This document shows, piece after piece, positions 1-8,235 of a stretch of 43,863 bases of DNA (positions are counted from its first letter, which is position 1; every line of letters starts with the position of its first letter). The translations under genes and the position numbers were made by a program. This DNA is from Saccharicrinis sp. (lineage in GTDB: Bacteria; Bacteroidota; Bacteroidia; Bacteroidales; Marinilabiliaceae). A model generated the notes under the pieces. That model was not told the origin of the DNA, made no database searches, and saw only the letters and a program-made list of their open reading frames with translations. The DNA lies in contig JAGXIP010000106.1 in the NCBI GenBank assembly GCA_024635585.1, forward strand, positions 1-43,863, in the 5' to 3' direction.

Positions 1-1953
1 GGTTTTGATAAGATGATGGTGCACAGCCGAAACCGCTAATAAAGATGGTACCGGAGCCATATCTTCGCTGATATTTCTATCAGAAAGAATAATATAGTTT
101 TTTTCGTCATCAACCGCTTTTTCGGCAGCTAAGCACATGGCATCAATTGCTTTTCTCATCCCCTCGCCACCTTCTTTTACCGGGTAAAGCATGGGTATGG
201 TAATCTGTGTAAACTCTTCGCGGTGGTAATCCTTTATCTTACCCAAATCGGTATTGGTAACAATGGGGCTTTTGAACTTAATCAAACGGCAATGCGAAGG
301 GGTATATTCCAAAATATTTTTAGAAGCCGACCCAATATAATTGGTAAGCGACATCACAAGCCCCTCTCTGATAGGGTCGATGGGCGGATTGGTAACCTGA
401 GCAAAAAGCTGACGGAAATAATTGAATAGGCGTTGCGGCTTTTCCGACATGGCAGCAATGGGCGTATCATTTCCCATGGAAGTGATAGGCTCCATGGCTG
501 TTTGCGCCATGGGGGTAATTAAAAACTCAATATCCTCCTTGGAGTAACCAAAGGTTTTTAAATAGGTTTGGAAATTATCGATGGATGAATTTACCCTGGT
601 TTTTACTTCGATATCCTTTAAGCTGATTCGATTTTCCTTTAACCAGTTTTCAAAAGGATATTTTTGCGATAGCTGTGCTTTGGTTTCTTGGTCGGGAATG
701 ATAATGCCCAATTTGGTATCCACCAAAAGTAACTTGCCAGGCTTCAATCGTCCTTTTTCTTTAATATCCTCAGGGGCAAAGGTTTGTACACCTACCTCCG
801 AGCTCATGATGATCATATCGTTTTTGGTAATCACATAGCGCGAAGGGCGAAGTCCGTTACGGTCAAGTGTACCACCGATATACCTACCGTCGGAAAACAC
901 TATAGAAGCAGGACCATCCCATGGCTCCATAATGGTTGAATGAAACTCGTAATAGGCCTTTAAACTACTGGGAATGGGGTTTTTATCGTTCCACGATTCG
1001 GGTATCAACATGCTTAAAGCTTGGGGTAAGCTTCTACCGGTAAGGAATAAAAACTCCAAAACGTTATCCAAGGAGGCGGAATCACTTTTCCCGGGCTCAA
1101 TCACCGGAAAAATCTTTTTCAAATCATCTTCGAACAAATCGGATTTAAGCAGCGACTCGCGAGCTTGCATCCATAAACGGTTACCTTTAATAGTATTTAT
1201 TTCGCCATTGTGCGCCATTACCCTGAATGGCTGTGCCAAATCCCAGGTAGGGAAGGTGTTGGTGCTGAACCTTGAGTGTACCATAGATATGGCACTCTTT
1301 AATTTGGGGTTTTTAAGATCTAAATAATAGGTACCAACCTGCTCGGGGGTAAGCATCCCCTTGTAAATAAATATTTTGCTCGATAAGGAAGGAATGTAAA
1401 AAAACTCCTTTTGATTTAATTCCGATTCGCGTATTTTTCGCTCGGTAACTTTACGGGCGATAAATAATTTACGCTCTAATTTATTTTGCTCGTACTTACC
1501 TTTAACAAATATCTGTCGGATAAAAGGTTCCGATTTTTTTGCTATCTCGCCAATAACTGTGCTGTCCACCGGTACATCCCGATAGCCTATCAACTCTAGT
1601 CCCTCTTCAACAAGCTGTGCATTTAATACTTCCTGACAAAGCAAAGCCTCCTTGTTGTAGGCAGGTAAAAATACTAGTCCTGTACCATATTTACCGGGTC
1701 CAGGCAAATCAAACCCTAACGAGCTACAAAACTCGTGTGGTACTTGTAATAATATACCGGCACCGTCACCAGACTTATTGTCGGAGCTTTCGGCACCTCG
1801 GTGAGTCATATTAACTAGCACCTGTAAGCCTCTGTCAACTATATCGTGCGATGTTTGTCCTTTGATGTTGGCCACAAAACCTATCCCACAGTTATCATGC
1901 TCATTTGCGGGGTCGTACAACCCTACAGCCTTAGGAAATCTTTTTTGCATCAT
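1..1953 (-). CDS. gltB: Glutamate synthase large subunit, N-terminal part (cut by window edge)
   Basis: Glutamate synthase transfers the amide nitrogen of glutamine to 2-oxoglutarate. My reading of the minus strand from an ATG ending at 1953 is open for 651 codons to the window edge, so the C-terminal half is missing. Residues 20-26 are DNCGIGF; the class II amidotransferase nucleophile is Cys22, which in the family becomes the N-terminus after propeptide removal. Further glutaminase hallmarks follow: THRGAESSDNKSGDGAG near residue 50, HSRFSTNTFPTWDLAQPFR and AHNGEINTIKGNR near 240, and WDGPA near 340. The central linker domain continues to the edge. There are two adjacent Met codons at the start. 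It is divergent from a P-II/ammonium transporter operon, which fits a nitrogen-assimilation locus. Confident. Confidence 0.96.
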   Translation of the reverse strand, partial: MMQKRFPKAVGLYDPANEHDNCGIGFVANIKGQTSHDIVDRGLQVLVNMTHRGAESSDNKSGDGAGILLQVPHEFCSSLGFDLPGPGKYGTGLVFLPAYNKEALLCQEVLNAQLVEEGLELIGYRDVPVDSTVIGEIAKKSEPFIRQIFVKGKYEQNKLERKLFIARKVTERKIRESELNQKEFFYIPSLSSKIFIYKGMLTPEQVGTYYLDLKNPKLKSAISMVHSRFSTNTFPTWDLAQPFRVMAHNGEINTIKGNRLWMQARESLLKSDLFEDDLKKIFPVIEPGKSDSASLDNVLEFLFLTGRSLPQALSMLIPESWNDKNPIPSSLKAYYEFHSTIMEPWDGPASIVFSDGRYIGGTLDRNGLRPSRYVITKNDMIIMSSEVGVQTFAPEDIKEKGRLKPGKLLLVDTKLGIIIPDQETKAQLSQKYPFENWLKENRISLKDIEVKTRVNSSIDNFQTYLKTFGYSKEDIEFLITPMAQTAMEPITSMGNDTPIAAMSEKPQRLFNYFRQLFAQVTNPPIDPIREGLVMSLTNYIGSASKNILEYTPSHCRLIKFKSPIVTNTDLGKIKDYHREEFTQITIPMLYPVKEGGEGMRKAIDAMCLAAEKAVDDEKNYIILSDRNISEDMAPVPSLLAVSAVHHHLIKT

Positions 1954-2034
1954 ATAAAATATTAATATGGAAGGAATAATACTGAAACCGGTCGGCCAAG
2001 CATAGCAGCCTCCCCTCAAATCTGTCCATTAATG

Positions 2035-2062
2035 GCTTATATCTATTAAAGTAGAGATAAGC
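2035..2062 (-). promoter_or_regulatory. Hairpin in the gltB leader
   Basis: GCTTAT plus TCTA pair with TAGA plus ATAAGC around one mismatch and a 6-nt loop, giving a 10-bp stem inside the predicted 5' untranslated leader of gltB. There is no T-run, so it is not an obvious terminator. Its role is unknown. Confidence 0.35.
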
Positions 2063-2118
2063 ATACCAGTAATAAATGATAATTGAAGTTTTTCAATTCT
2101 TTTACTTATAAAACGACA

Positions 2119-2149
2119 CAAAAATATAGTTTTTAATTATGCTTTCCAA
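2119..2149 (-). promoter_or_regulatory. Candidate promoter of the glutamate synthase gene
   Basis: On the minus strand TATTTTTG (2126-2119) matches the Bacteroidota -7 element TAnnTTTG, with TTG at 2149-2147 at a 20-bp spacing for the -33 element. Transcription would begin near 2112 and leave a leader of about 160 nt before the gltB start. The match is by eye. Confidence 0.5.
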
Positions 2150-2398
2150 GCTAATAGGTGTAAAATCTGTTAATTCTTATACTTGAATTGATTTTTTTTA
2201 TGACAAAAGTCATGCTGCGCTTACCAAGCAAAAACTTTTTAAACAGCGCCATAAAAAAAGAATAAACCTCAAAAACTTATTTCCAATCCTGAAGGGGCAT
2301 TTAATTAGTAAAGTCGATATTTTATTTACACATCTCCTTACATTTACTCGGTGAGTTGCTGCTATTATCATTAATATGTAAGCTAATTAACTAATATG

Positions 2399-2414
2399 AT
2401 AACGATATCGTTAT
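2399..2414. promoter_or_regulatory. 16-bp perfect palindrome, candidate operator
   Basis: The sequence ATAACGATATCGTTAT is its own reverse complement. It lies between the divergent nitrogen genes, about 60-110 bp upstream of the candidate plus-strand promoter. Size and symmetry fit a dimeric repressor or activator site. The cognate regulator is unknown. Confidence 0.4.
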
Positions 2415-2469
2415 AAAAGCGACTATTTTCTTACATTTTATTATTTTTTGTAACTTTTTAATCGTTTTA

Positions 2470-2518
2470 TTTTGGTGGTTCCATAAAAATACCACATTTT
2501 TGCAGTGTGGTACTTTTG
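2470..2518 (+). promoter_or_regulatory. Candidate promoter with inverted repeat for the porin/P-II/Amt operon
   Basis: Two overlapping readings exist. TACTTTTG at 2511-2518 is a perfect TAnnTTTG -7 element but has no well-placed -33. TTTTG at 2470-2474 followed after 20 bp by CATTTTTG (2495-2502) is a second candidate. A 7-bp inverted repeat, TACCACA (2490-2496) and TGTGGTA (2506-2512), overlaps both, so a bound regulator would block polymerase. Confidence 0.4.
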
Positions 2519-2631
2519 AAAGGGGGGTATAATTAAAATAAGTACTATATATTACACAACAACCCCCTTCAGTATCGATACTAAATAAATAATTTATGAC
2601 TTTTTTTAAATTTCACACTAAAACTAAAAAA

Positions 2632-3282
2632 ATGAGACGATTAATTTTACTACTGGCAATTGTTATGGCAGCCTCAACAATCAAGGCTCAATTTTCTGTT
2701 GGAACCGATTTGGTTTCACGTTATGTATTTCGCGGAGTAGATTTTGGCAACGGGGCAGCATTTCAGCCAACCGTTGAATATGCCGCCGGAAATTTTTCTA
2801 TCGGTGCCTGGGGTTCCTTTGGCCTAACAGCCGGATCATTTACCGAAGCCGACCTGTACGCTTCATACGGCTTCGACTTCGGATTGAGCTTAGGGCTGAC
2901 AGATTATTATTACCCCGGATCGAAATGGGGAGAATTCGGCGATAAAATTTCGAGCCATGCATTGGAATTGAACCTGGGTTATGAAACCGGAGGATTATCG
3001 TTAGCAGGTAACTACATGCTAAACAACTCAATAGAAGAAGCTGGAGCCGAAGACGGCATTATGTATTTTGAAGCCGGATATGCCTTTGACAACGTAGATG
3101 TATTTGTTGGCGGCGGCGACGGATGGCACTCCTCAAATGGTGATTTTCAAGTGGTGAACATAGGTATCGGAACATCCAAGGAAATCAAATTCTCCGACAC
3201 TTTCTCTTTACCACTTTTTGGCCAGGTAATTATGAACCCCAACACCGAGCAGTTGCACATCGTTGTGGGCATATCATTATAA
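2632..3282 (+). CDS. TorF-family putative porin (Gcw_chp-type outer membrane protein)
   Basis: Predicted exported outer-membrane beta-barrel protein of about 216 residues. I chose the second in-frame ATG at 2632 because it puts a normal signal peptide (MRRLILLLAIVMAASTIKA) at the N-terminus; an ATG at 2596 would add 12 polar residues. The mature part has alternating aromatic/glycine strands, starting with GTDLVSRYVFRGVDFGNGAA, typical of the Gcw_chp/TorF family, and ends in the aromatic/hydrophobic strand HIVVGISL. It is first in a tight operon with P-II and an ammonium transporter, so a role in moving small nitrogen compounds across the outer membrane is plausible but inferred. Confidence 0.72.
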   Translation: MRRLILLLAIVMAASTIKAQFSVGTDLVSRYVFRGVDFGNGAAFQPTVEYAAGNFSIGAWGSFGLTAGSFTEADLYASYGFDFGLSLGLTDYYYPGSKWGEFGDKISSHALELNLGYETGGLSLAGNYMLNNSIEEAGAEDGIMYFEAGYAFDNVDVFVGGGDGWHSSNGDFQVVNIGIGTSKEIKFSDTFSLPLFGQVIMNPNTEQLHIVVGISL

Positions 3283-3317
3283 CAGTTAACGGATTAAGAA
3301 ACATAAAAAATTTCACC

Positions 3318-3662
3318 ATGAAAAAAATCGAAGCCATTATCAGGTTAACACGATACGAAAATGTAAAAAAAGCGCTGGAAGAGCAAGACATCACTTTCTT
3401 TTCGTACTGGGACGTTCGGGGAGTAGGAACAGCCATAGAAGGTCACCTTTACCGTGGTACCATTTACGACACCAGTATCATCGAACGCCGTTTGATTTCT
3501 ATCATCGTTCGTGATCAAAATCTGGAAAAGACAGTGCAAGCCCTTATGTCGGCAGCACGTACAGGGGAGATAGGTGACGGACGCATATTTGTTTCGGATG
3601 TGGAAGAATCATACCGAATACGCAATGGCGAATCAGGCCCAGAAACACTTTACGTAAAGTAA
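3318..3662 (+). CDS. glnB: P-II family nitrogen regulatory protein
   Basis: P-II proteins are trimeric sensors of 2-oxoglutarate and ATP/ADP that bind and block ammonium transporters. The protein has 114 residues, the usual length is about 112. Visible hallmarks are the MKKIEAIIR start, the T-loop LYRGTIY with Tyr50 aligned to the modifiable Tyr51 of E. coli GlnB, and the C-terminal signature TGEIGDGRIFV. The T-loop is one residue shorter than in E. coli between Gly37 and LYRG; no Gln is seen at the position of Gln39 (a ligand-site residue in GlnB), and Lys58 is replaced by Arg. It sits 43 bp before amt, the usual glnK-amt pairing. Confidence 0.92.
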   Translation: MKKIEAIIRLTRYENVKKALEEQDITFFSYWDVRGVGTAIEGHLYRGTIYDTSIIERRLISIIVRDQNLEKTVQALMSAARTGEIGDGRIFVSDVEESYRIRNGESGPETLYVK

Positions 3663-3705
3663 ATCAACTACTTAACTGATTTAAAATCATTAAAATTACA
3701 ATATT

Positions 3706-4905
3706 ATGGATACGAACAGCGCTTTAGATATATTATGGATTCTGGTAGCAGGCATTTTGGTGTTTTTTATGCAAGCCGGGTTCGCCTTAGTTGAGGCAGG
3801 GTTTACCCGGGCAAAAAACGTGGGTAACATCATTATGAAAAACTTTATGGACTTTGCATTGGGTTCATTACTCTTCTGGATTATAGGCTATAGTTTAATG
3901 TACGGTGGAGAAGGAGCTTTTTTTGGAGCATTTAAATTTTTGTACAACGAACCTGGAGATTATCACAACCTCTTTTTTCAAACGGTATTTGCAGCCACAG
4001 CGGCAACTATTGTTTCGGGAGCCATGGCTGAACGAACAAAATTTAGCTCTTACCTAGTTTTTTCGGTAGTTATTACGGGACTCATCTATCCTATCTCCGG
4101 CCATTGGGTATGGGGAGGCGGATGGCTCTCTACTATGGAAACACCGTTTCACGATTTTGCCGGTTCTACGGTAGTACACTCCGTAGGAGGATGGATGGCA
4201 CTGGCAGGTGCCTGGATTTTAGGCCCTCGTTTGGGTAAATACAATGGCAATGGAAAAATTAACGCCATACCGGGTCATAACCTATTGCTTGGTGCGTTGG
4301 GTGTTTTTATCCTTTGGATGGGATGGTTTGGGTTTAACCCAGGCTCACAGTTGGCCATTAGCGGCGACAACGCAAATGCCGTAGCCAGTATTTTTATTAC
4401 TACCAACTTAGCTGCTGCTGCAGGTGCTACGGTTACCATGTTTGTTACCTGGATGCGATACGGGAAACCAGATTTATCAATGACCTTAAACGGTGCTTTG
4501 GCCGGGTTAGTAGCAATTACCGCCGGATGCGACATCGTAGACCCTACGGGCGCAGCCTTAATGGGTGCAATAGCAGGAGTTGTGGTTGTGTTTTCAATTG
4601 AGCTATTCGATAAAGTACTTAGAGTGGATGACCCAGTAGGTGCTATCTCTGTACACGGCGTGTGTGGTGCTTTGGGAACATTACTCGTAGGATTTTTTGC
4701 TACAGATGGCGGCTTGTTTTATGGAGGCGGAGCTTCTTTGCTTATGAGCCAGGTCATTGGAGTGCTTACGATCGGTGCTTGGTCTTTTGGTTTAGGTTTG
4801 ATCCTATTCAAAACACTAAAAGCAACAATTGGACTTAGAGTTACCGAGGTTGAAGAAAGAGAAGGATTGGATATCCATGAACACGGACAGACTTCTTATA
4901 ACTAG
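3706..4905 (+). CDS. amt: Ammonium transporter (Amt/MEP/Rh family)
   Basis: Inner-membrane ammonium channel or transporter of 399 residues with about eleven hydrophobic segments. Family motifs include FFMQAGFALVEAGFTRAKN near the N-terminus, AATIVSGAMAER, the GHWVWGGGWL segment, and the twin pore histidines in DFAGSTVVHSVGGW and ISVHGVCGALGT. There is no cleaved signal peptide; the first residues, MDTNSALDILWILVAG, run straight into the first helix. The C-terminal tail (VTEVEEREGLDIHEHG) matches the cytoplasmic extension that couples subunits and touches P-II. It is last in the porin/P-II/Amt operon and followed by an intrinsic terminator. Confidence 0.96.
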   Translation: MDTNSALDILWILVAGILVFFMQAGFALVEAGFTRAKNVGNIIMKNFMDFALGSLLFWIIGYSLMYGGEGAFFGAFKFLYNEPGDYHNLFFQTVFAATAATIVSGAMAERTKFSSYLVFSVVITGLIYPISGHWVWGGGWLSTMETPFHDFAGSTVVHSVGGWMALAGAWILGPRLGKYNGNGKINAIPGHNLLLGALGVFILWMGWFGFNPGSQLAISGDNANAVASIFITTNLAAAAGATVTMFVTWMRYGKPDLSMTLNGALAGLVAITAGCDIVDPTGAALMGAIAGVVVVFSIELFDKVLRVDDPVGAISVHGVCGALGTLLVGFFATDGGLFYGGGASLLMSQVIGVLTIGAWSFGLGLILFKTLKATIGLRVTEVEEREGLDIHEHGQTSYN

Positions 4906-4950
4906 CCCTTTATTAAAATCCCCCACCACAGCTAAACATGTTTAATATAA

Positions 4951-4981
4951 GCAGCCGGAAATATCCGGCTGCTTTTTTTTT
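4951..4981 (+). terminator. Intrinsic terminator after amt
   Basis: GCAGCCGGA (4951-4959) pairs perfectly with TCCGGCTGC (4964-4972) around a 4-nt loop, followed by nine T residues at 4973-4981. It closes the amt operon and insulates the cytochrome bd operon. Confidence 0.93.
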
Positions 4982-5126
4982 GTGTTTAGATTTTTTCTTA
5001 GCATTGTTAATTATCTACCAGCGTAAAATGTTTGCGTTTTTATTAAAGAAAAAAATCTTTAATTATTATTAAATTTTTCAACAATTCTTTATATTCGTTG
5101 TTTCGTGAGGGATAATAACTAGAGGG

Positions 5127-5330
5127 ATGAAAAAAATTATTGATTTTTATATGGATGGCTTTAACAACCTACCCGACTGGGCTCGCTCCATTTGGTTTAT
5201 CGTACTGTTAAAACTGTTCATTTTCTTTTTTATCTTCAAAATATTCTTTTTTCAAAATAAGCTTAAAAAGGATTTTGCCACCGATAGTGAAAGGGCAGAT
5301 CATGTAATAGAACAAATCACCAAACCATAA
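5127..5330 (+). CDS. DUF4492 small membrane protein, first gene of the cytochrome bd operon
   Basis: 67 residues with one strongly hydrophobic segment (about 22-41, rich in Phe) flanked by MKKIIDFYMDGFNNLPDWAR on the N side and a charged tail ending in DSERADHVIEQI. These features match the Bacteroidota DUF4492 family, which is commonly found just upstream of cydA. No biochemical role is established as far as I know; an assembly or accessory function for cytochrome bd is inferred from position. The gap to cydA is 165 bp and holds degenerate short repeats rather than a second gene. Confidence 0.78.
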   Translation: MKKIIDFYMDGFNNLPDWARSIWFIVLLKLFIFFFIFKIFFFQNKLKKDFATDSERADHVIEQITKP

Positions 5331-5344
5331 GCTAGGAAAACAGG

Positions 5345-5440
5345 AAGGTATTGGGTGTTGAGTATGAATATCAAGTATTGAGCATCAAGTATCAATTAAA
5401 GTGTTGACTATCAAGAATTAAGTATTTAATTTTAAGTCAG
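5345..5440. repeat. Degenerate short repeats in the spacer before cydA
   Basis: The spacer is built from variants of words such as AAGTATTGAG, ATCAAGTAT and GTTGAGTAT. Related words recur at 13270-13308 and 32410-32446. No coding or promoter signal was recognised inside. Confidence 0.55.
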
Positions 5441-5495
5441 GCTTTTCAGAGTAACAGAAAATTTCATCATAAAAACACCATAAAATTTGTATTAA

Positions 5496-7094
5496 ATGTT
5501 AGAATCATTTGATTTATCGCTGGTCAACTGGTCGCGGGCTCAATTTGCCCTCACGGCCATGTACCATTGGATTTTTGTACCATTAACCTTGGGCTTGGGT
5601 TTTATATTGGCCTTTATGGAAACAAGGTATGTTCAAACAGGTGATCCTGAATGGAAAAGGATTACCAAGTTTTGGATGAAACTTTTTGGGATAAACTTTG
5701 CCATTGGTGTAGCTACGGGTATTATCCTTGAATTTGAGTTTGGCACCAACTGGAGTAACTACTCCTGGTTTGTGGGTGATATTTTTGGTGCTCCGCTCGC
5801 CATTGAGGGTATCATGGCCTTTTTTCTGGAAAGCACCTTTATTGCCGTTATGTTTTTTGGCTGGAATAAAGTCAGCAAGAGAGCTCACTTAATATCTACC
5901 TGGTTGGTTGCTGTGGGAGCAAATCTATCTGCTGTTTGGATACTGGTAGCTAATGCCTGGATGCAAAATCCGCGCGGCATGAAGTTTAACCCCGACACAG
6001 CACGCAACGAGATGGTTAATTTTTGGGATGTTATTCTTTCGCCTACCGCGGTAACTAAATTTTTGCACACAACCACTTCAGGCTTTGTGTTGGCTGCTGT
6101 GTTTGTTGTGGGCATAAGTGCCTGGTTTTTACTCAAACGCAGAGAAATTCTTTTTGCCAAGCGAAGCATGGTCGTTGCTTCCACTTTTGGTATCATATCC
6201 TCCATTATGCTTATAGCCACCGGCGACAGTTCGGCACGTGAAATGGCCGAAATACAACCCATGAAGTTTGCCGCCATGGAAGCACTTTACGACGGACAGA
6301 CCAATGCGCCCCTCATCGCCATTGGGCTTATTGGCGACACACAACAGGATCCGATGGACAGCACAGCGCGCGAAGATTTTAAAATTAAGATTGAGATACC
6401 CAATGCACTCTCTTACATGGCCTTTTTAAAAGCCGATGCCTTTGTGCCCGGCATAAAGGACTTGGTATTGGGCAACGAAAAGCACGGCATTATGTCGTAC
6501 AAAGAAAAGATAAAAAGAGGATACGTTGCCCAACAAACCCTTATCCAATATAAAAAAGCAAAAAAAGAGAATAGCGCCGATTTATCCATGCTGCGCGCTA
6601 AGTTTGAGGATCAAGAGTGGCTCGACAATAACTTTGCATACTTTGGCTATGGCAGCTATTTCGATCCGGATCCTACCATACTCGAAGAAAATGCTTTTAA
6701 AATGGTACCGCCTATCTCACTTTCGTTTTATTCTTTCCACATCATGGTGATTTTAGGAGGTCATTTTTTATTGCTATTTATAGTTGTTTTGTGGTTGCTG
6801 TTTAAAAACAAGCTGGCCAACAACAAGATAATCCTATGGACTGCCTTATGGACTATACCCTTTGCCTACATAGCATCCGAAGCCGGGTGGGTTGTGGCAG
6901 AAGTAGGCCGTCAACCGTGGGTAGTTCAAGATTTAATGACCACAGCCATGGCCGTTTCGCAAATAGACACCATGTCGGTAATGATTACTTTTTGGTTGTT
7001 TGCATTTACTTTTACTGCATTGCTGATAGCCGAAATAAAAATAATGACCAAACAAATTAAAACAGGACCAACTAAACAAGGAGGAAAACAATAA
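5496..7094 (+). CDS. cydA: Cytochrome bd quinol oxidase subunit I
   Basis: CydA carries the b558, b595 and d hemes and the quinol site of the bd terminal oxidase, reducing O2 at high affinity. 532 residues, close to E. coli CydA (522) and longer than short-Q-loop forms of about 450. Visible elements: N-terminal helix with heme ligand H24 in MYHWIFVPLTLGLGF, the QPMKFAAMEAL segment carrying the conserved Lys and Glu, a region of roughly 150 residues fitting a long Q loop, SFHIMVILG with the axial Met, and the invariant GWVVAEVGRQPW. It overlaps cydB by its stop (TAATG). A GGAGG lies shortly before the cydB start. Confidence 0.96.
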   Translation: MLESFDLSLVNWSRAQFALTAMYHWIFVPLTLGLGFILAFMETRYVQTGDPEWKRITKFWMKLFGINFAIGVATGIILEFEFGTNWSNYSWFVGDIFGAPLAIEGIMAFFLESTFIAVMFFGWNKVSKRAHLISTWLVAVGANLSAVWILVANAWMQNPRGMKFNPDTARNEMVNFWDVILSPTAVTKFLHTTTSGFVLAAVFVVGISAWFLLKRREILFAKRSMVVASTFGIISSIMLIATGDSSAREMAEIQPMKFAAMEALYDGQTNAPLIAIGLIGDTQQDPMDSTAREDFKIKIEIPNALSYMAFLKADAFVPGIKDLVLGNEKHGIMSYKEKIKRGYVAQQTLIQYKKAKKENSADLSMLRAKFEDQEWLDNNFAYFGYGSYFDPDPTILEENAFKMVPPISLSFYSFHIMVILGGHFLLLFIVVLWLLFKNKLANNKIILWTALWTIPFAYIASEAGWVVAEVGRQPWVVQDLMTTAMAVSQIDTMSVMITFWLFAFTFTALLIAEIKIMTKQIKTGPTKQGGKQ

Positions 7095-8227
7095 TGTTCG
7101 GAGATTTATCGCACTTAGAATTACAGCAATATTGGTGGTTCCTGATTTCGTTATTAGGCGCGCTGCTCGTATTTTTAATGTTTGTTCAAGGAGGACAAAC
7201 ACTATTGTCGGCACTTGGAAAGACCAAGGACGAAAAAACAATTTTGGTAAATGCACTGGGACGTAAATGGGAGTTCACTTTCACCACCTTGGTAACGTTT
7301 GGTGGTGCATTTTTTGCCTCCTTCCCTTTGTTTTACAGTACCAGCTTTGGCGGAGCCTATTGGGTTTGGATGATCATACTTTTTGCTTTTATCATTCAGG
7401 CCATCTCTTATGAATTCCGAAGCCGGCCAAGTAATGTATACGGTGCCAAAACTTACGAAGCATTCCTTTTTATTAATGGATTGATAGGTACTGTTTTTAT
7501 TGGAACGGCTGTGGCTACTTTTTTTACCGGCTCCAACTTTTCGGTCAACGAGTACAACCAATCTAAATGGGATACCGTTTATCATGGCTTGGAACTGGCC
7601 TTAAATCCCCACAACCTGGCCTTAGGTTTAACGGTATTTTTCTTGGCGAGGGTATTAGCCATTCAGTACTTTATGAACGCCATCGACCACGACGCCATTC
7701 TTAAGAGGGCGCACAAGCAACTGCTGATTAATGGTGTTTTGTTTGTGGTTCTGTTTTTAACTTTTACCGTTTGGCTAATGCTAAGAGATGGGTTTGCTGT
7801 AAATCCTGATACCAAAGAGGTATTTATGCAGCCTTATAAATATTTTAACAATTTAATAGAGATGCCACTAGTAGCCATAGGGTTTTTAATTGGTGTGATA
7901 TTGGTACTTTATGGGATGGCAAGCAGCTACCTAAAACCCAGTACTAAGGGTATATGGTTTAGTGGACCCGGAACAGTTCTTACCGTGCTTATGCTCTTTT
8001 TGCTGGCCGGATACAACAATACCTCGTTCTATCCTTCTGTTACAAGCCTGCAAAGCTCTTTGACGATTGAAAATGCGAGCTCAAGCCATTATACACTTAC
8101 TGCCATGAGCTATGTTTCGTTAATGATACCTTTTGTTATAGCTTACATATGGTATGCTTGGAGAGCCGTCAATAACCGTAGGATTGATCAGGACGAAATA
8201 GAATCGGACGATTTGCATGTGTATTAA
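7094..8227 (+). CDS. cydB: Cytochrome bd quinol oxidase subunit II
   Basis: CydB is the structural partner of CydA in the inner membrane. 377 residues with about eight or nine hydrophobic helices, the length expected for Bacteroidota CydB. Family features include the N-terminal WWFLISLLGALLVFLMFVQGGQ, the segment GRKWEFTFTTLVTFGGAFFA, and the polar/aromatic GYNNTSFYPS region near residue 310. The start codon lies inside the cydA stop, with a Shine-Dalgarno-like GGAGG at 7080-7084, unusual for this phylum and likely to allow translational coupling. Followed by a 183-bp structured spacer and a small membrane protein gene. Confidence 0.95.
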   Translation: MFGDLSHLELQQYWWFLISLLGALLVFLMFVQGGQTLLSALGKTKDEKTILVNALGRKWEFTFTTLVTFGGAFFASFPLFYSTSFGGAYWVWMIILFAFIIQAISYEFRSRPSNVYGAKTYEAFLFINGLIGTVFIGTAVATFFTGSNFSVNEYNQSKWDTVYHGLELALNPHNLALGLTVFFLARVLAIQYFMNAIDHDAILKRAHKQLLINGVLFVVLFLTFTVWLMLRDGFAVNPDTKEVFMQPYKYFNNLIEMPLVAIGFLIGVILVLYGMASSYLKPSTKGIWFSGPGTVLTVLMLFLLAGYNNTSFYPSVTSLQSSLTIENASSSHYTLTAMSYVSLMIPFVIAYIWYAWRAVNNRRIDQDEIESDDLHVY

Positions 8228-8235
8228 TTTTGAAG

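Larger units (their letters stand above)
1954..2595. other. Divergent AT-rich control region between gltB and the amt operon
   Basis: This 642-bp stretch has no convincing coding region. It holds the gltB leader and promoter on the minus strand, a 16-bp perfect palindrome at 2399-2414, and a promoter-like segment with an inverted repeat at 2470-2518 reading toward the porin/P-II/Amt genes. Confidence 0.7.

Noticed and set aside
2596..2631. Upstream in-frame start for the porin-like gene
   Set aside because: It adds 12 polar residues before an otherwise normal signal peptide; the second ATG at 2632 is more likely.
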